NCBI GenBank assembly: GCA_963773835.1
Contig: CAVZCQ010000004.1
Coordinates: 806,001-870,000, forward strand
Origin: JOPF136 sp963773835
Lineage (GTDB): Bacteria; Acidobacteriota; Terriglobia; Acidiferrales; UBA7541
Direction: 5' to 3'
Length of the DNA stretch: 64,000 bases
In this document: one piece after another, positions 53,166-61,439 of the stretch
How the letters are laid out: every line of letters starts with the position of its first letter
How positions within the stretch are numbered: position 1 is the stretch's first letter
Position numbers and translations under genes: made by a program
The notes under the pieces: generated by a model
What the model was told of the DNA's origin: nothing
The model's database searches: none
What the model saw: only the letters and a program-made list of their open reading frames with translations

Positions 53166-54758
53166 ATGCATAGCTTACACCATCTGAAACGAGTCACCTG
53201 GGTCGTCGCACTGGTTGCGGCGGTGGCACTGCCGTGTACCGCCCAGCAAGCGGATGATCTCCGGAAACAACTCGAGCAGCTCAAACAGCAGTACGAGCAA
53301 TCGACGCGGGAAATGGAGCAGCGCATCGCCGCGTTGGAACAGCAGATTGAAAAACTGAAGGAAACCAAGGCGGCACCAAAAGCGGGGACGGCGGTCGAGT
53401 TGGCCGCCCAGGGAGCGGCTAAAGGAGCCGTCCTCGGAGAGTCCAATCAGGTCGGGGCAAAGTTTCAAGGCCAGTTGCCTTCGGAACCGACCTACGACCT
53501 CCTCCGGGAGGCAGACGCAAAGATTGAGAAGCTGCAGGAGCAGGTGGGCGCCTTTGAGTTTCACGGCTACTTCCGTTCCGGGTACGGTGTGAACAGCGAG
53601 GGCGGGCAGCAGGTGGCATTCCAGGCTCCCGGGGCGGATGCCAAGTACCGCCTGGGGAACGAGGCAGAAACGTACGGCGAGTTCATCTTCGTCAATAATT
53701 GGCTGAATCCGAACCACAGTTCCGATAAGGCGTGGATGAAGACTGAGGCGATGGTGGAGGCCAACACCACGAATTCCGCCTCATTCGCGGCCTTCCCCGG
53801 CGGCATAGGAAACGATCAATACCGCCTCAGGGAAGCCTTCGTTCAGGCGGGCAATCTCTTCGAAAGCCAGCCGGACGCCAAGTTCTGGGCGGGCGAAAGA
53901 TATTACCGCCGCCAGCACATTGAGATTGACGACTTCTACCCGCTGGACATGAGCGGATACGGCGCCGGCGTGGAGGATCTCCACGTCGGAATCGGCAAGT
54001 TGGCTTTTTCGTACCTCGCCGGGGCGCGGCCCGATGTCGTCACGCAGAACGGCAATCTCGAAAAGAGCAACTTCGACGCGCGATTCTACGACCTGAAGGG
54101 ACCCGCAGGTCTCTGGGGTGCGTGGTTCAACTTCGCCACTTCGAAAGGTGGCAAGACGCCGGCGGGGACAACAATTCCCACAACGAATGGATACGCCGTC
54201 GGACTGCGCCACCAGCGCTTGGAATGGCACGGCGGCTACCATGCCTTTTCCATTCAATTTGGAACGGGAGCAGCGAGTGATTTCAATACGCTGGTTGAGG
54301 ATTCCACGCCGTTTCGCAGGAATTCCGAGAGATTGCTGATCACGGAGCACCTGCTCTTGCAGCCCGACGACCGATTTGCCATCATGCCCATCTTCATTTT
54401 CCAGCGGCAGCGGGATGGAGTGCCCGGCCACGGCTTCAACGACTGGGCATCATTCGGGGTTAGGCCCGAGGTCTTTTTTACGAAGTATCTTTCCCTGGCG
54501 TTTGAGAGCGGGTTTGACCACACGGACGGATTTGTGACCACACAAAACGGAGATACTCACCTCGAGGGCTGGCTGCGGAAGTTCACGATCGCACCGCAAA
54601 TCGGAGCCGGCCGCCAGTTCTTCAGCCGGCCTGTGCTTCGGTTGTTTCTAACCTACGCGAATTGGTCCAATGGCTTCCGCGGTTATGTGGGCGGAATTCC
54701 CTTCGAGGACAGAACCAGCGGGCTCACTTACGGCGTGCAGGCGGAGACCTGGTGGTAG
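53166..54758 (+). CDS. maltoporin (LamB)-family outer-membrane sugar porin
   Basis: 530 residues. A signal peptide (VTWVVALVAAVALPCTAQ) is followed by a coiled coil (DDLRKQLEQLKQQYEQ ... QQIEKLKETK) that could anchor to peptidoglycan or trimerise. The barrel starts FEFHGYFRSGYGVNSEGG with RLGNEAETYGEFIF, and FWAGERYYRRQHIEIDDFY ... DMSGYGAGVEDL, all close to LamB motifs; it ends in aromatic W-W. The next gene, a sugar:H+ symporter, starts 24 bases later, so the pair moves one sugar across both membranes. Confidence 0.88.
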   Translation: MHSLHHLKRVTWVVALVAAVALPCTAQQADDLRKQLEQLKQQYEQSTREMEQRIAALEQQIEKLKETKAAPKAGTAVELAAQGAAKGAVLGESNQVGAKFQGQLPSEPTYDLLREADAKIEKLQEQVGAFEFHGYFRSGYGVNSEGGQQVAFQAPGADAKYRLGNEAETYGEFIFVNNWLNPNHSSDKAWMKTEAMVEANTTNSASFAAFPGGIGNDQYRLREAFVQAGNLFESQPDAKFWAGERYYRRQHIEIDDFYPLDMSGYGAGVEDLHVGIGKLAFSYLAGARPDVVTQNGNLEKSNFDARFYDLKGPAGLWGAWFNFATSKGGKTPAGTTIPTTNGYAVGLRHQRLEWHGGYHAFSIQFGTGAASDFNTLVEDSTPFRRNSERLLITEHLLLQPDDRFAIMPIFIFQRQRDGVPGHGFNDWASFGVRPEVFFTKYLSLAFESGFDHTDGFVTTQNGDTHLEGWLRKFTIAPQIGAGRQFFSRPVLRLFLTYANWSNGFRGYVGGIPFEDRTSGLTYGVQAETWW

Positions 54759-54782
54759 AAAGTCAATTCCAGGAGAACACGC

Positions 54783-56207
54783 ATGCGATCACTGCTGGAG
54801 AGAAGCGCGAAGGGTGCGGCAGACGAGATACAGGCTGCGAATACGCGGTTCGTCGTTGTGGCCGCCCTGTTTGCCGCGGTGGGTGGCTTGCTGTTTGGCT
54901 ATGACACCGCCGCGATCTCCGGCGCCGTGATCTTCATCAAGCAGCAATTTTCCCTCACTACGTTTCCTGAAGAGCTGGTGGTGGGCATGGTGCTCGTGGG
55001 TGCTGCGGCGGCAGCGCTCGGCGGCGGCCGGCTTTCGGATCGTCTTGGCCGGCGAGCTACACTGCTGCTGACTTCTCTCATCTTCATCATTGGGGCGCTC
55101 ATCTGCGCGTTCGCCGGTTCCTTCTCCATTTTACTTTTTGGCCGCACCGTCGTCGGGCTGGGGATTGGGCTGGCATCAACCACTGTTCCGGTCTACATCT
55201 CGGAGGTCTCACCTCCCAAGGCGCGCGGCTGGCAGGTCTCGCTGTTCCAGTTGGCCGTCACGATCGGCATTCTCGTGGCGTACCTGGTGGACTACGCGTT
55301 CGCCGGGAGCGGAGCCTGGAGATGGATGCTTGGCCTGGCGGCCATCCCGGGCTCCATTCTGGGACTGGGCATGCTGTATCTTCCCGAAAGTCCACGATGG
55401 CTGGCAAAACATGGCCAGGCCGACAAAGCGCTCGAGATTCTCTCTCGAATCCGCGGCGCCTCAGACGTTTCGGCCGAATTTCAGGAAATTCAGGCCACGC
55501 TTTCACAGGCCAGCGAGCAAGGGCACTGGTCCGCTCTCTTCAGCCCGACGGTGCGCCCGGCATTGACCGTCGGCATTGGTCTGGCCGTCTTTCAGCAGGT
55601 CACCGGCATCAACACGGTGATCTACTACGCGCCGACAATTCTGCAGTCGGCGGGCATCTCGTCGGCTTCCGGAGCCATTTTGGCCACGGCGGGAATCGGC
55701 GTCGTAAACGTGATCATGACCCTGGTTTCCATGTGGCTGATTGACCGGTGGGGGCGCCGGCCACTCCTGCTGACGGGCACAGCGGGGATTGTCATCACGC
55801 TGAGCATCCTTGGTTTCGCATTCCAGTCGCCCAGCGCCGGGCTGGCGCGGGTGGCCGTGCTTACGCTGATGGCGTACGTGGCTTCGTTTGCCATCAGCCT
55901 GGGGCCGATCTTCTGGCTGCTTATCTCCGAAATCTATCCGCTAAAGATTCGCGGGCTGGCAGAGGGAACGGCGGCGGCAGCGAATTGGGCCGCCAACCTG
56001 TTGGTTTCCCTGACGTTTCTCACACTCGTGGAGGGGTTGGGGCCGACTCGAACGTTTTGGCTGTACGCACTCTTTGCCATTGCGGCATGGATCTTCTCCT
56101 ATTACCTCGTGCCGGAAACCAAAGGCCGAACCCTCGAAGAAATCGAGCAGTCTTTGAATCGCCACCTCGCCGTGCGCGGCCAAGGCGCAGCAGAAAGCGC
56201 TCAGTGA
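54783..56207 (+). CDS. sugar porter family MFS transporter (GalP/XylE-like)
   Basis: 474 residues, 12 membrane helices. Sugar-porter signatures are present: GGLLFGYDTAAISGA, DRLGRRATLL (R-X-G-R-R), PESPRWLAKHGQ at the end of the first half, QQVTGINTVIYYAP for sugar contact, DRWGRRPLLL, and PETKGRTLEEIE at the end. It is a proton symporter for hexose or pentose. ATG 54783 follows AGGAG; only 24 bases separate it from the porin gene. No sugar-catabolic gene is near to name the substrate. Confidence 0.93.
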   Translation: MRSLLERSAKGAADEIQAANTRFVVVAALFAAVGGLLFGYDTAAISGAVIFIKQQFSLTTFPEELVVGMVLVGAAAAALGGGRLSDRLGRRATLLLTSLIFIIGALICAFAGSFSILLFGRTVVGLGIGLASTTVPVYISEVSPPKARGWQVSLFQLAVTIGILVAYLVDYAFAGSGAWRWMLGLAAIPGSILGLGMLYLPESPRWLAKHGQADKALEILSRIRGASDVSAEFQEIQATLSQASEQGHWSALFSPTVRPALTVGIGLAVFQQVTGINTVIYYAPTILQSAGISSASGAILATAGIGVVNVIMTLVSMWLIDRWGRRPLLLTGTAGIVITLSILGFAFQSPSAGLARVAVLTLMAYVASFAISLGPIFWLLISEIYPLKIRGLAEGTAAAANWAANLLVSLTFLTLVEGLGPTRTFWLYALFAIAAWIFSYYLVPETKGRTLEEIEQSLNRHLAVRGQGAAESAQ

Positions 56208-56278
56208 TGGCTCGAAATCACATTCTTGACGCCCCCCCGGTCCGAAAAACTGTCAACATCTCCGCAGACGGGAACAGA

Positions 56279-56307
56279 TTGACACCGTTGGTGAATGGCA
56301 TTACGCT
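56279..56307 (+). promoter_or_regulatory. sigma70-type promoter of the efflux operon
   Basis: Perfect TTGACA at 56279-56284 and TACGCT at 56302-56307 with 17-base spacing. Confidence 0.62.
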
Positions 56308-56338
56308 CCCTGGGCCCATAAGGTGTTTATTTTCAGCT

Positions 56339-56372
56339 GGTTGGAATTTCCTCCCGAGCGGGTTGGAAATTC
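56339..56372. promoter_or_regulatory. paired operator-like sites in the efflux operon leader
   Basis: GGTTGGAATTTCC (56339-56351) and GGTTGGAAATTCC (56360-56372) are direct repeats 21 bases apart, two helical turns, each containing a near-palindrome GGAA-N-TTCC. They lie just after the predicted transcript start, a position suited to a repressor. No regulator gene is adjacent. Confidence 0.5.
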
Positions 56373-56419
56373 CCACCAATCGGCGTAACTAGGACAAGGA
56401 CAAAGGAGGAGCATGCATC

Positions 56420-57607
56420 ATGGCGGCCGCAAATACACCGGCTCCCACCCGAGCCGCTCAGCCGGAGCACGCTCCGGCGACTCCTACCACGCCGAAATGG
56501 CAGAAGTACGGAACCCCGCTACTGGTAGTCGTGCTCGCGGTTGCGATTGTGATCACCATCACTCGGAACTGGAATGAGTGGGAGGGTGGACGAATCGAGC
56601 AGGTCACGGACGACGCCTATGTGCGCGGCGATTTGACGCCACTCAGCACCAAGGTTGCCGGCATCGTTCAGGCTGTCAACGTCTCTGATTTCCAGCAGGT
56701 ACACAAGGGAGATCTCCTGGTCCAATTGCAGGATGACGATTACCAGGCGCAGGTAGCACAGGCAGGTGCAGGGGTTGAAGCCGCCAAGGCGGCCATCGAA
56801 AACAACCGCCGCCAGCGGGAGCTGCAAAATGCCCGCATTGACCGCGCTCTCGCCGGAATCGACCAGGCAAAAGCGCAGATCGCTGCGGCGCAGGCCGGAA
56901 AAGAAGCGGTCCAGGCGGACGTCGTGCGCACAAAGGCGGAACGCACCCGGCAAGAAGCGCTTCTTCAAACGCATTCAACTACACAGCAGAAGGTCGAACA
57001 GGCAGTGGCGGACGAGCAGAGGCTTGTCGCTCTGTACGCTAGTCGCGAGGCCGACCTGGAACAGGCCAAAACCCTGTTGCGCAGCAATGAGCTGGCGGCT
57101 GAGGCCGAGCGGCGCGCCAAGGCCGTGCTGGAGTCCCAGGACGCTCAGCTCATCGCTGACCTCCACTCCAAGGAGGCCGCACTCACCGTCGCGCAGGTGA
57201 ACCTTGGATACACCAAGATCTCCGCTCCCGGCGATGGCAGCGTGGGCGAACGGCAGGTGCGGCCGGGACAGTTGGTTTCTCCCGGCACTCAGGTGATTTC
57301 GTTCGTCAGCAACATCAAATGGGTGCAGGCCAACTATCGCGAGACCCAGCTCACGAATGTGAAAGTAGGCGACGCCGCGGAAATCCGCATTGACGAGTAT
57401 CCGGGCAAAGTCTTCCACGGCAAAGTGGCCGAAATTGCGCCGGCCAGCGGCTCACAATTCGCGCTGCTGCCGCCGGACAATGCGACCGGCAATTACACGA
57501 AGGTCGTACAAAGAATTCCTGTGAAGATTGCGTTCGACGATCCGAGCATCGCCACTACCTTGCGTCCCGGCCTTTCCGTCATCGCTACCGTGCGCACACG
57601 GCACTGA
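56420..57607 (+). CDS. HlyD/EmrA-family periplasmic adaptor
   Basis: 395 residues. Short cytosolic N-terminus, one membrane helix (LLVVVLAVAIVITIT, about 34-50), then the adaptor barrel-sandwich halves (TDDAYVRGDLTPLSTKVAGI and ISAPGDGSVGERQVRPGQLV) with a long alpha-helical hairpin between. It links the inner-membrane pump to the outer-membrane tube. AAGGAGG precedes ATG 56420. First gene of a three-gene tripartite efflux operon. Confidence 0.9.
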   Translation: MAAANTPAPTRAAQPEHAPATPTTPKWQKYGTPLLVVVLAVAIVITITRNWNEWEGGRIEQVTDDAYVRGDLTPLSTKVAGIVQAVNVSDFQQVHKGDLLVQLQDDDYQAQVAQAGAGVEAAKAAIENNRRQRELQNARIDRALAGIDQAKAQIAAAQAGKEAVQADVVRTKAERTRQEALLQTHSTTQQKVEQAVADEQRLVALYASREADLEQAKTLLRSNELAAEAERRAKAVLESQDAQLIADLHSKEAALTVAQVNLGYTKISAPGDGSVGERQVRPGQLVSPGTQVISFVSNIKWVQANYRETQLTNVKVGDAAEIRIDEYPGKVFHGKVAEIAPASGSQFALLPPDNATGNYTKVVQRIPVKIAFDDPSIATTLRPGLSVIATVRTRH

Positions 57608-57619
57608 TCGGAGCGCACG

Positions 57620-59293
57620 ATGGCTGCTTCCACTGCGGTCGTTCTCCAGCCTACACCCCTGCAAATCGCGCAAGGCCTCGCCGGGGCAATACCGGCCGTA
57701 GTCTCCAAGCGCCCCCTACTCGGGATCCTGGGCGTGATCATGGGCGCGGGAATCGTCACGCTCACCGGTCGCATGTTGTCGTTGGGCCTTGCCGATCTTA
57801 AGGGCCACCTGGGCATTGGCTTCGACGACGGCGCGTGGATCAGCAGCGCTTACAACGTCGCGCTGATGTTCATCGGCCCCTTCACTGTGTATCTCGGAGG
57901 TCTGATGGGCCCGCGGCGAATCCTGTTTTTTGCCGCTACGTCATTTACGCTGCTCTGCGCGCTCCTTCCCTTCATCCACAATTACAGCCTGCTCATCGTC
58001 GCGCTTGTTTTGGCCGGGCTGGCTTCCGGCACGTTCTATCCGCTCACGCTCACCTTTGCCTTGCGCAATATTCCTCTTCGCTTCCTTCCCTTCACCATCG
58101 CCCTCTACGCAACGTTCGTGGACGGAGCCGTAAACATCGCTCCATCACTTTACGGCTGGTACAGAGATCATCTTTCTTGGCACTGGATGTTCTGGAATTC
58201 GGCGGCCATCACGCCGTTGATGATGGCCTGTATCTATTACGGGATACCGGCCTCTCCGCCTCCAAAGAAGTCCGCGGCGCCGAGTTTCGCGGGCTTTCTC
58301 TACGGCAGCGCGGGGTTCGCGATGCTTTATGCCGCGATCGACCAGGGCGAAAGGCTCGACTGGTGGCGCTCTGGGGTGTTTACCGCGTTGTTCGCCGGCG
58401 GCTCGTTCTTTATGCTCTGCGCCCTGGTGCGGCGATTGCGCAGTCCCAACCCTTTGGTGGACATGCCGTATCTCCGCCAGTGGAATACGGTGCTGCTTGG
58501 CATTGGGCTTTTCTTGTTTCGCTTTTGCCTGGTGACCACCATCATCCTGGTTCCACAATCGCTGGCCATCCACGGGTTCGAAGCGGATCAGATCGGCCCC
58601 GCCGTGATCTGGAGCGCAGCTCCCCTGCTGTTCATCGCTTTTGTGGCTGCCCTTCTGCTGCTGGTGGATTTTGATCCGCGCCTGCTCATGGCTTCGGGTT
58701 TTGTGTGCATGGCTCTCGCCTCATGCCTGAACGCAGAGCTGACCAGCGCCTGGTCGGCGGCGAATTATTACCGCACCGAATTGCTCATGGGTGTTGGACA
58801 AGCGTTCGCGTTCATCGGGCTGGTGTCTACGATCGTCCTGCAGGGCATCTTTTCGGGAGGATTATCGAAGCCACAGTGGATTTTGACGTTCTCTGCGTTC
58901 TTTCACACCATCCGGCTGTTTGGAGGCAATCTCGGCGCCGTGTTCATGGGTCACTTCATCGCCCAGCGCGAGAAGCTGCACTCGAACCTTCTCGGCTTGC
59001 ACGTGCAAAGCGGGAACTGGATCACCGACGGGAGTATCCGGGGGCTCACCGCGGGCCTTTATTCGAAATCCTCGGGCCTGGCGGCGGCCACAGGCCGGGC
59101 GGTCGGACTCGTGGGCGACCGGCTTCGGCTCCAGGCCTATACATTGTCCCTCATCGATGGATGCTATCTGGTGGCTTGGGCGTGCGTCGCCGCTCTGCTA
59201 CTTCTTGCCTTGCTGCACGAGTCGCCGCTGAAGTACGGCGATCTCAGCCAGGTCCAGCAGCAGTCGTCCAAAGTTCAGGAGGGGAAATCATGA
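57620..59293 (+). CDS. EmrB-like MFS drug exporter (DHA2 type)
   Basis: 557 residues, about 14 membrane helices, as in EmrB/QacA. It starts 12 bases after the adaptor gene and overlaps the TolC-like gene by four bases (ATGA). A first-half motif-A-like loop reads GGLMGPRRILFFA. It lacks the acidic residue pattern of some drug pumps, so the substrate (drug, fatty acid or siderophore) is unknown. The C-terminal stretch (NLLGLHVQSGNWITDGS) is a periplasmic loop typical of this group. Confidence 0.87.
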   Translation: MAASTAVVLQPTPLQIAQGLAGAIPAVVSKRPLLGILGVIMGAGIVTLTGRMLSLGLADLKGHLGIGFDDGAWISSAYNVALMFIGPFTVYLGGLMGPRRILFFAATSFTLLCALLPFIHNYSLLIVALVLAGLASGTFYPLTLTFALRNIPLRFLPFTIALYATFVDGAVNIAPSLYGWYRDHLSWHWMFWNSAAITPLMMACIYYGIPASPPPKKSAAPSFAGFLYGSAGFAMLYAAIDQGERLDWWRSGVFTALFAGGSFFMLCALVRRLRSPNPLVDMPYLRQWNTVLLGIGLFLFRFCLVTTIILVPQSLAIHGFEADQIGPAVIWSAAPLLFIAFVAALLLLVDFDPRLLMASGFVCMALASCLNAELTSAWSAANYYRTELLMGVGQAFAFIGLVSTIVLQGIFSGGLSKPQWILTFSAFFHTIRLFGGNLGAVFMGHFIAQREKLHSNLLGLHVQSGNWITDGSIRGLTAGLYSKSSGLAAATGRAVGLVGDRLRLQAYTLSLIDGCYLVAWACVAALLLLALLHESPLKYGDLSQVQQQSSKVQEGKS

Positions 59294-60648
59294 AGCCCGT
59301 TAGCAAGATGCTCATCATCGGTCTGTCATTCATTTTGTACGCCGCAACGGCGGCCCGCTCGCAAAGCGCAGCGCCCGGGCCTCGCCATCTGACTCTCGGC
59401 GAGGCGGTGCAACTGGCGCTGAAGCACAATCACGTGGTGCGCATCGCCGGCTATAGAGTCGAGGAAAGCCAGCATGCCAGGGAAGTTGCCAGGAGTGCTT
59501 ACTTCCCCACCGTGCGGAACGAGAGCCGGGTTCTCGATGTGACCGACACCCAGTTCATCCAGTTCCCCGCCGGCAGCCTTGGCACTCCCGGTGGCAGCCC
59601 GGTGCCTCCGCGCTCTGTGGTCCTCAATCAGGGTGGGAAGACGTTCGTCACCAGCGGAACCTCGCTGGTACAGCCACTCTCGCAATTGTTTTCAAGGGTC
59701 AGGCCGGCGAATGACATCGCGCGCGCGGAATTGAGCGCCACGCGCGCCAATCAACAGGAAACGGAAAATGAAATCGCGCTCAGGGTTCACCAGCTCTACT
59801 ACCGCGTATTGATCGCGCAGTTGCACCGCAGCGCTACCCAGGCGCGCATCAAGGCGGCGCAAGATTTGCAGAGCGAGCGTGTCCAACAAGTGAAGTATGG
59901 CAGCGCGCTGGACGAGGATCTGATCGCGAGCAGGGCGCAGACCCTGCAAGCAAAGCAGGAATTGCTGACCATCGAGTTGCAGCTCTCGGACCTGACCTAT
60001 GAGCTCGACGATGCCATGGGACTGCCACTTTCGACGGAGCTGGTGCTCGATCCGAATGTTCCGGGAGTCCAGGAAACCTGCGAGCGCGAAGCGTGCATTA
60101 AGGCCGCACTGGACTCTCACCCCGAAATCCGCGCCGCGCGCGCGGAAGTCGAGAAGGCCACCGGCGCTGTGCGGCTCGCAAAAGCGGACTACATCCCGGA
60201 CTTTTCGGCCTTTGCCCGATACAGTTACCAGAACAATGTTCCCTTTCTGGCCCGCAACTTCGGCACGTTCGGCGGCCAACTTACCTACGATCTCTTCGAC
60301 GGCGGCCGCAGGCGCGCGGCGCTGCGCGAGAGCGACTCCCGGCTGGCACAGGCGAGGGAAAATCTCGCCCGCGTGACGGAAGAGGTGGAGCTCCGGGTGC
60401 AGGTTGCCTACAACAAACTGCAACGCACCAAGGAAATGGTCAGCGTTTCCGAAGAATTGCTCGCCCTGCGCAAGGAATCGAGCCGGGTCTCCGCTCAACA
60501 ACTCCAGAAGGGCGAAGCACTCAGCTCGCAAGCCGCCAATGCCGCTGCCCAGGAGTTGGACGCCAGAACGCTGCTTCTCCAGTCGCAACTCGATTACGTT
60601 CAGGCGCGCGACGAGCTGGCGCAGGCGATGGGACTCACGCCCGAATAG
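59290..60648 (+). CDS. TolC-family outer-membrane efflux protein
   Basis: 452 residues. Signal sequence (MLIIGLSFILYAATAARSQS), then two OEP repeats with long coiled-coil helices (LTLGEAVQLALKHNHVVRIA; ... CIKAALDSHPEIRAARAEVEKA). It forms the trimeric tunnel for the EmrA/EmrB-like pair encoded just upstream (four-base overlap). ATG 59290 is chosen by the overlap and signal peptide; the frame is open upstream inside the pump gene. Confidence 0.9.
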   Translation: MKPVSKMLIIGLSFILYAATAARSQSAAPGPRHLTLGEAVQLALKHNHVVRIAGYRVEESQHAREVARSAYFPTVRNESRVLDVTDTQFIQFPAGSLGTPGGSPVPPRSVVLNQGGKTFVTSGTSLVQPLSQLFSRVRPANDIARAELSATRANQQETENEIALRVHQLYYRVLIAQLHRSATQARIKAAQDLQSERVQQVKYGSALDEDLIASRAQTLQAKQELLTIELQLSDLTYELDDAMGLPLSTELVLDPNVPGVQETCEREACIKAALDSHPEIRAARAEVEKATGAVRLAKADYIPDFSAFARYSYQNNVPFLARNFGTFGGQLTYDLFDGGRRRAALRESDSRLAQARENLARVTEEVELRVQVAYNKLQRTKEMVSVSEELLALRKESSRVSAQQLQKGEALSSQAANAAAQELDARTLLLQSQLDYVQARDELAQAMGLTPE

Positions 60649-60678
60649 GCTGGTCCTACGAACACAACAACATAGAGT

Positions 60679-61095
60679 TTGACCCGCGAATTCCGATTCA
60701 CCAGTAAGGATGGGCTGCAAATCGCGTGTGGCCGGTGGCAGAGCCGCGGGCCCGCGCGCGGCGTAGGACAAATAGCACATGGCCTCGGGGAGCACAGCGG
60801 GCGATATTCAGAACTGATCGCGGCTCTGCAGGAGGCCGGACTCGTAGTCTATGCCAATGACCGCCGCGGTCACGGCCGCACCATTCAGGTCACCAACTGC
60901 GGACGCATCTGTCTGCACCGCAAGAAAATCAATCTCAGCACGGTTTTTGCGAGTCAGGCCGTCGGCATCAAGGAGGTCGAAGAAGGGATTTGGCTGGTCA
61001 GCTTTTTGGATTACGATCTCGGCTACATTGACCTGGAGGAAAAAACTCTGCAGCCTCTCGACAACCCTTTTGGCCCAAAAGTGTTACCTATGTAG
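60679..61095 (+). pseudogene. monoacylglycerol lipase-like hydrolase fused to an IS transposase C-terminus
   Basis: 138-codon chimera. Residues 1-68 are the start of an alpha/beta hydrolase of the lysophospholipase/monoacylglycerol-lipase type (FTSKDGLQIA, GQIAHGLGEHSGRYSELIAA, VYANDRRGHGRT). From about base 60883 the sequence switches in frame to an IS transposase tail (NCGRICLHRKKINLSTVF, GIWLVSFLDYDLGYIDLEE, PLDNPFGPKVLPM-stop). The nucleophile elbow and catalytic triad of the hydrolase are lost, so it is dead as a lipase. The start would be TTG 60679 without a clear ribosome site. Confidence 0.85.
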
Positions 61096-61131
61096 CCGGT
61101 ACGTTCTGTTACCTATGTGTCCGGGCCGGAC
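60883..61131 (+). mobile_element. right-end fragment of an insertion sequence (integrase-core transposase)
   Basis: Contains the last about 70 codons of the transposase, then its non-coding right end (TGTAGCCGGTACGTTCTG and GTGTCCGGGCCGGACC). 61057-61131 recurs in decayed form at 51963-52037. The left part of the element is missing. It ends ten bases before tRNA-Thr. The family assignment (IS481-like integrase core) comes from the DYDLGY...NPFGPKVLPM tail and is tentative. Confidence 0.75.
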
Positions 61132-61141
61132 CAAGGAAGGC

Positions 61142-61216
61142 TGGAGCCGAGGGAGAGATTTGAACTCTCGACCTGCCGATTACGAATCGGCTGCTCTACC
61201 GCTGAGCTACCTCGGC
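61142..61216 (-). tRNA. tRNA-Thr (anticodon CGU)
   Basis: On the minus strand the gene starts GCCGAGG and ends CCTCGGC-T-CCA, giving a 7-bp acceptor stem and an encoded CCA. The D arm (AGCTCAGCGGTAGAGC), anticodon stem-loop CCGATT-CGT-AATCGG, and T arm (GAGAGTTCAAATCTCTC) are all canonical. Anticodon CGT reads ACG threonine codons. Upstream TTGGAC/TACGAT with 19-base spacing (61229-61259) may be its promoter. Confidence 0.97.
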
Positions 61217-61350
61217 TCGTGTCCAACCATCGTAGCATTCCGCGCAAAAACGTGTCCAACGAAGGCGGTGATCGCGCCTCGATAACTCGAGGCCGTCAGT
61301 TGCTGAAATCAGAGGAGCGCGTGGGAGACCGGGTGTGAGTGGGACTGAAG

Positions 61351-61376
61351 GCCGGTCCCGAAGCTTCGGGACCGGC
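61351..61376. repeat. 26-bp perfect palindrome, REP-like
   Basis: GCCGGTCCCGAAG joined directly to its reverse complement. Its core TCCCGAAGCTTCGGGA is shared with the elements at 9630 and 17779. It sits between tRNA-Thr and the leftward unknown gene, where it could stop transcription from both sides. Confidence 0.85.
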
Positions 61377-61386
61377 GCTACCAAAA

Positions 61387-61433
61387 TCAGCGCGAAATAG
61401 GGTACAGCAGCCAGGCGATGAGGATGGCGCCGC
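61387..61433 (-). pseudogene. duplicated 3' end of the small membrane protein gene at 62455
   Basis: Translates on the minus strand to SRGAILIAWLLYPISR-stop, the same C-terminus as the gene at 62455-62634, with about four base differences over 39. No start is attached. Together with the intact copy it flanks the unknown gene 61440-62303. Confidence 0.8.
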
Positions 61434-61439
61434 GCGAGT

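Noticed and set aside
52744..53187. Plus-strand open frames opposite the hypothetical gene 52666-53055
   Set aside because: Less protein-like composition, and they run into the porin start; the minus-strand frame is preferred, though with modest confidence.
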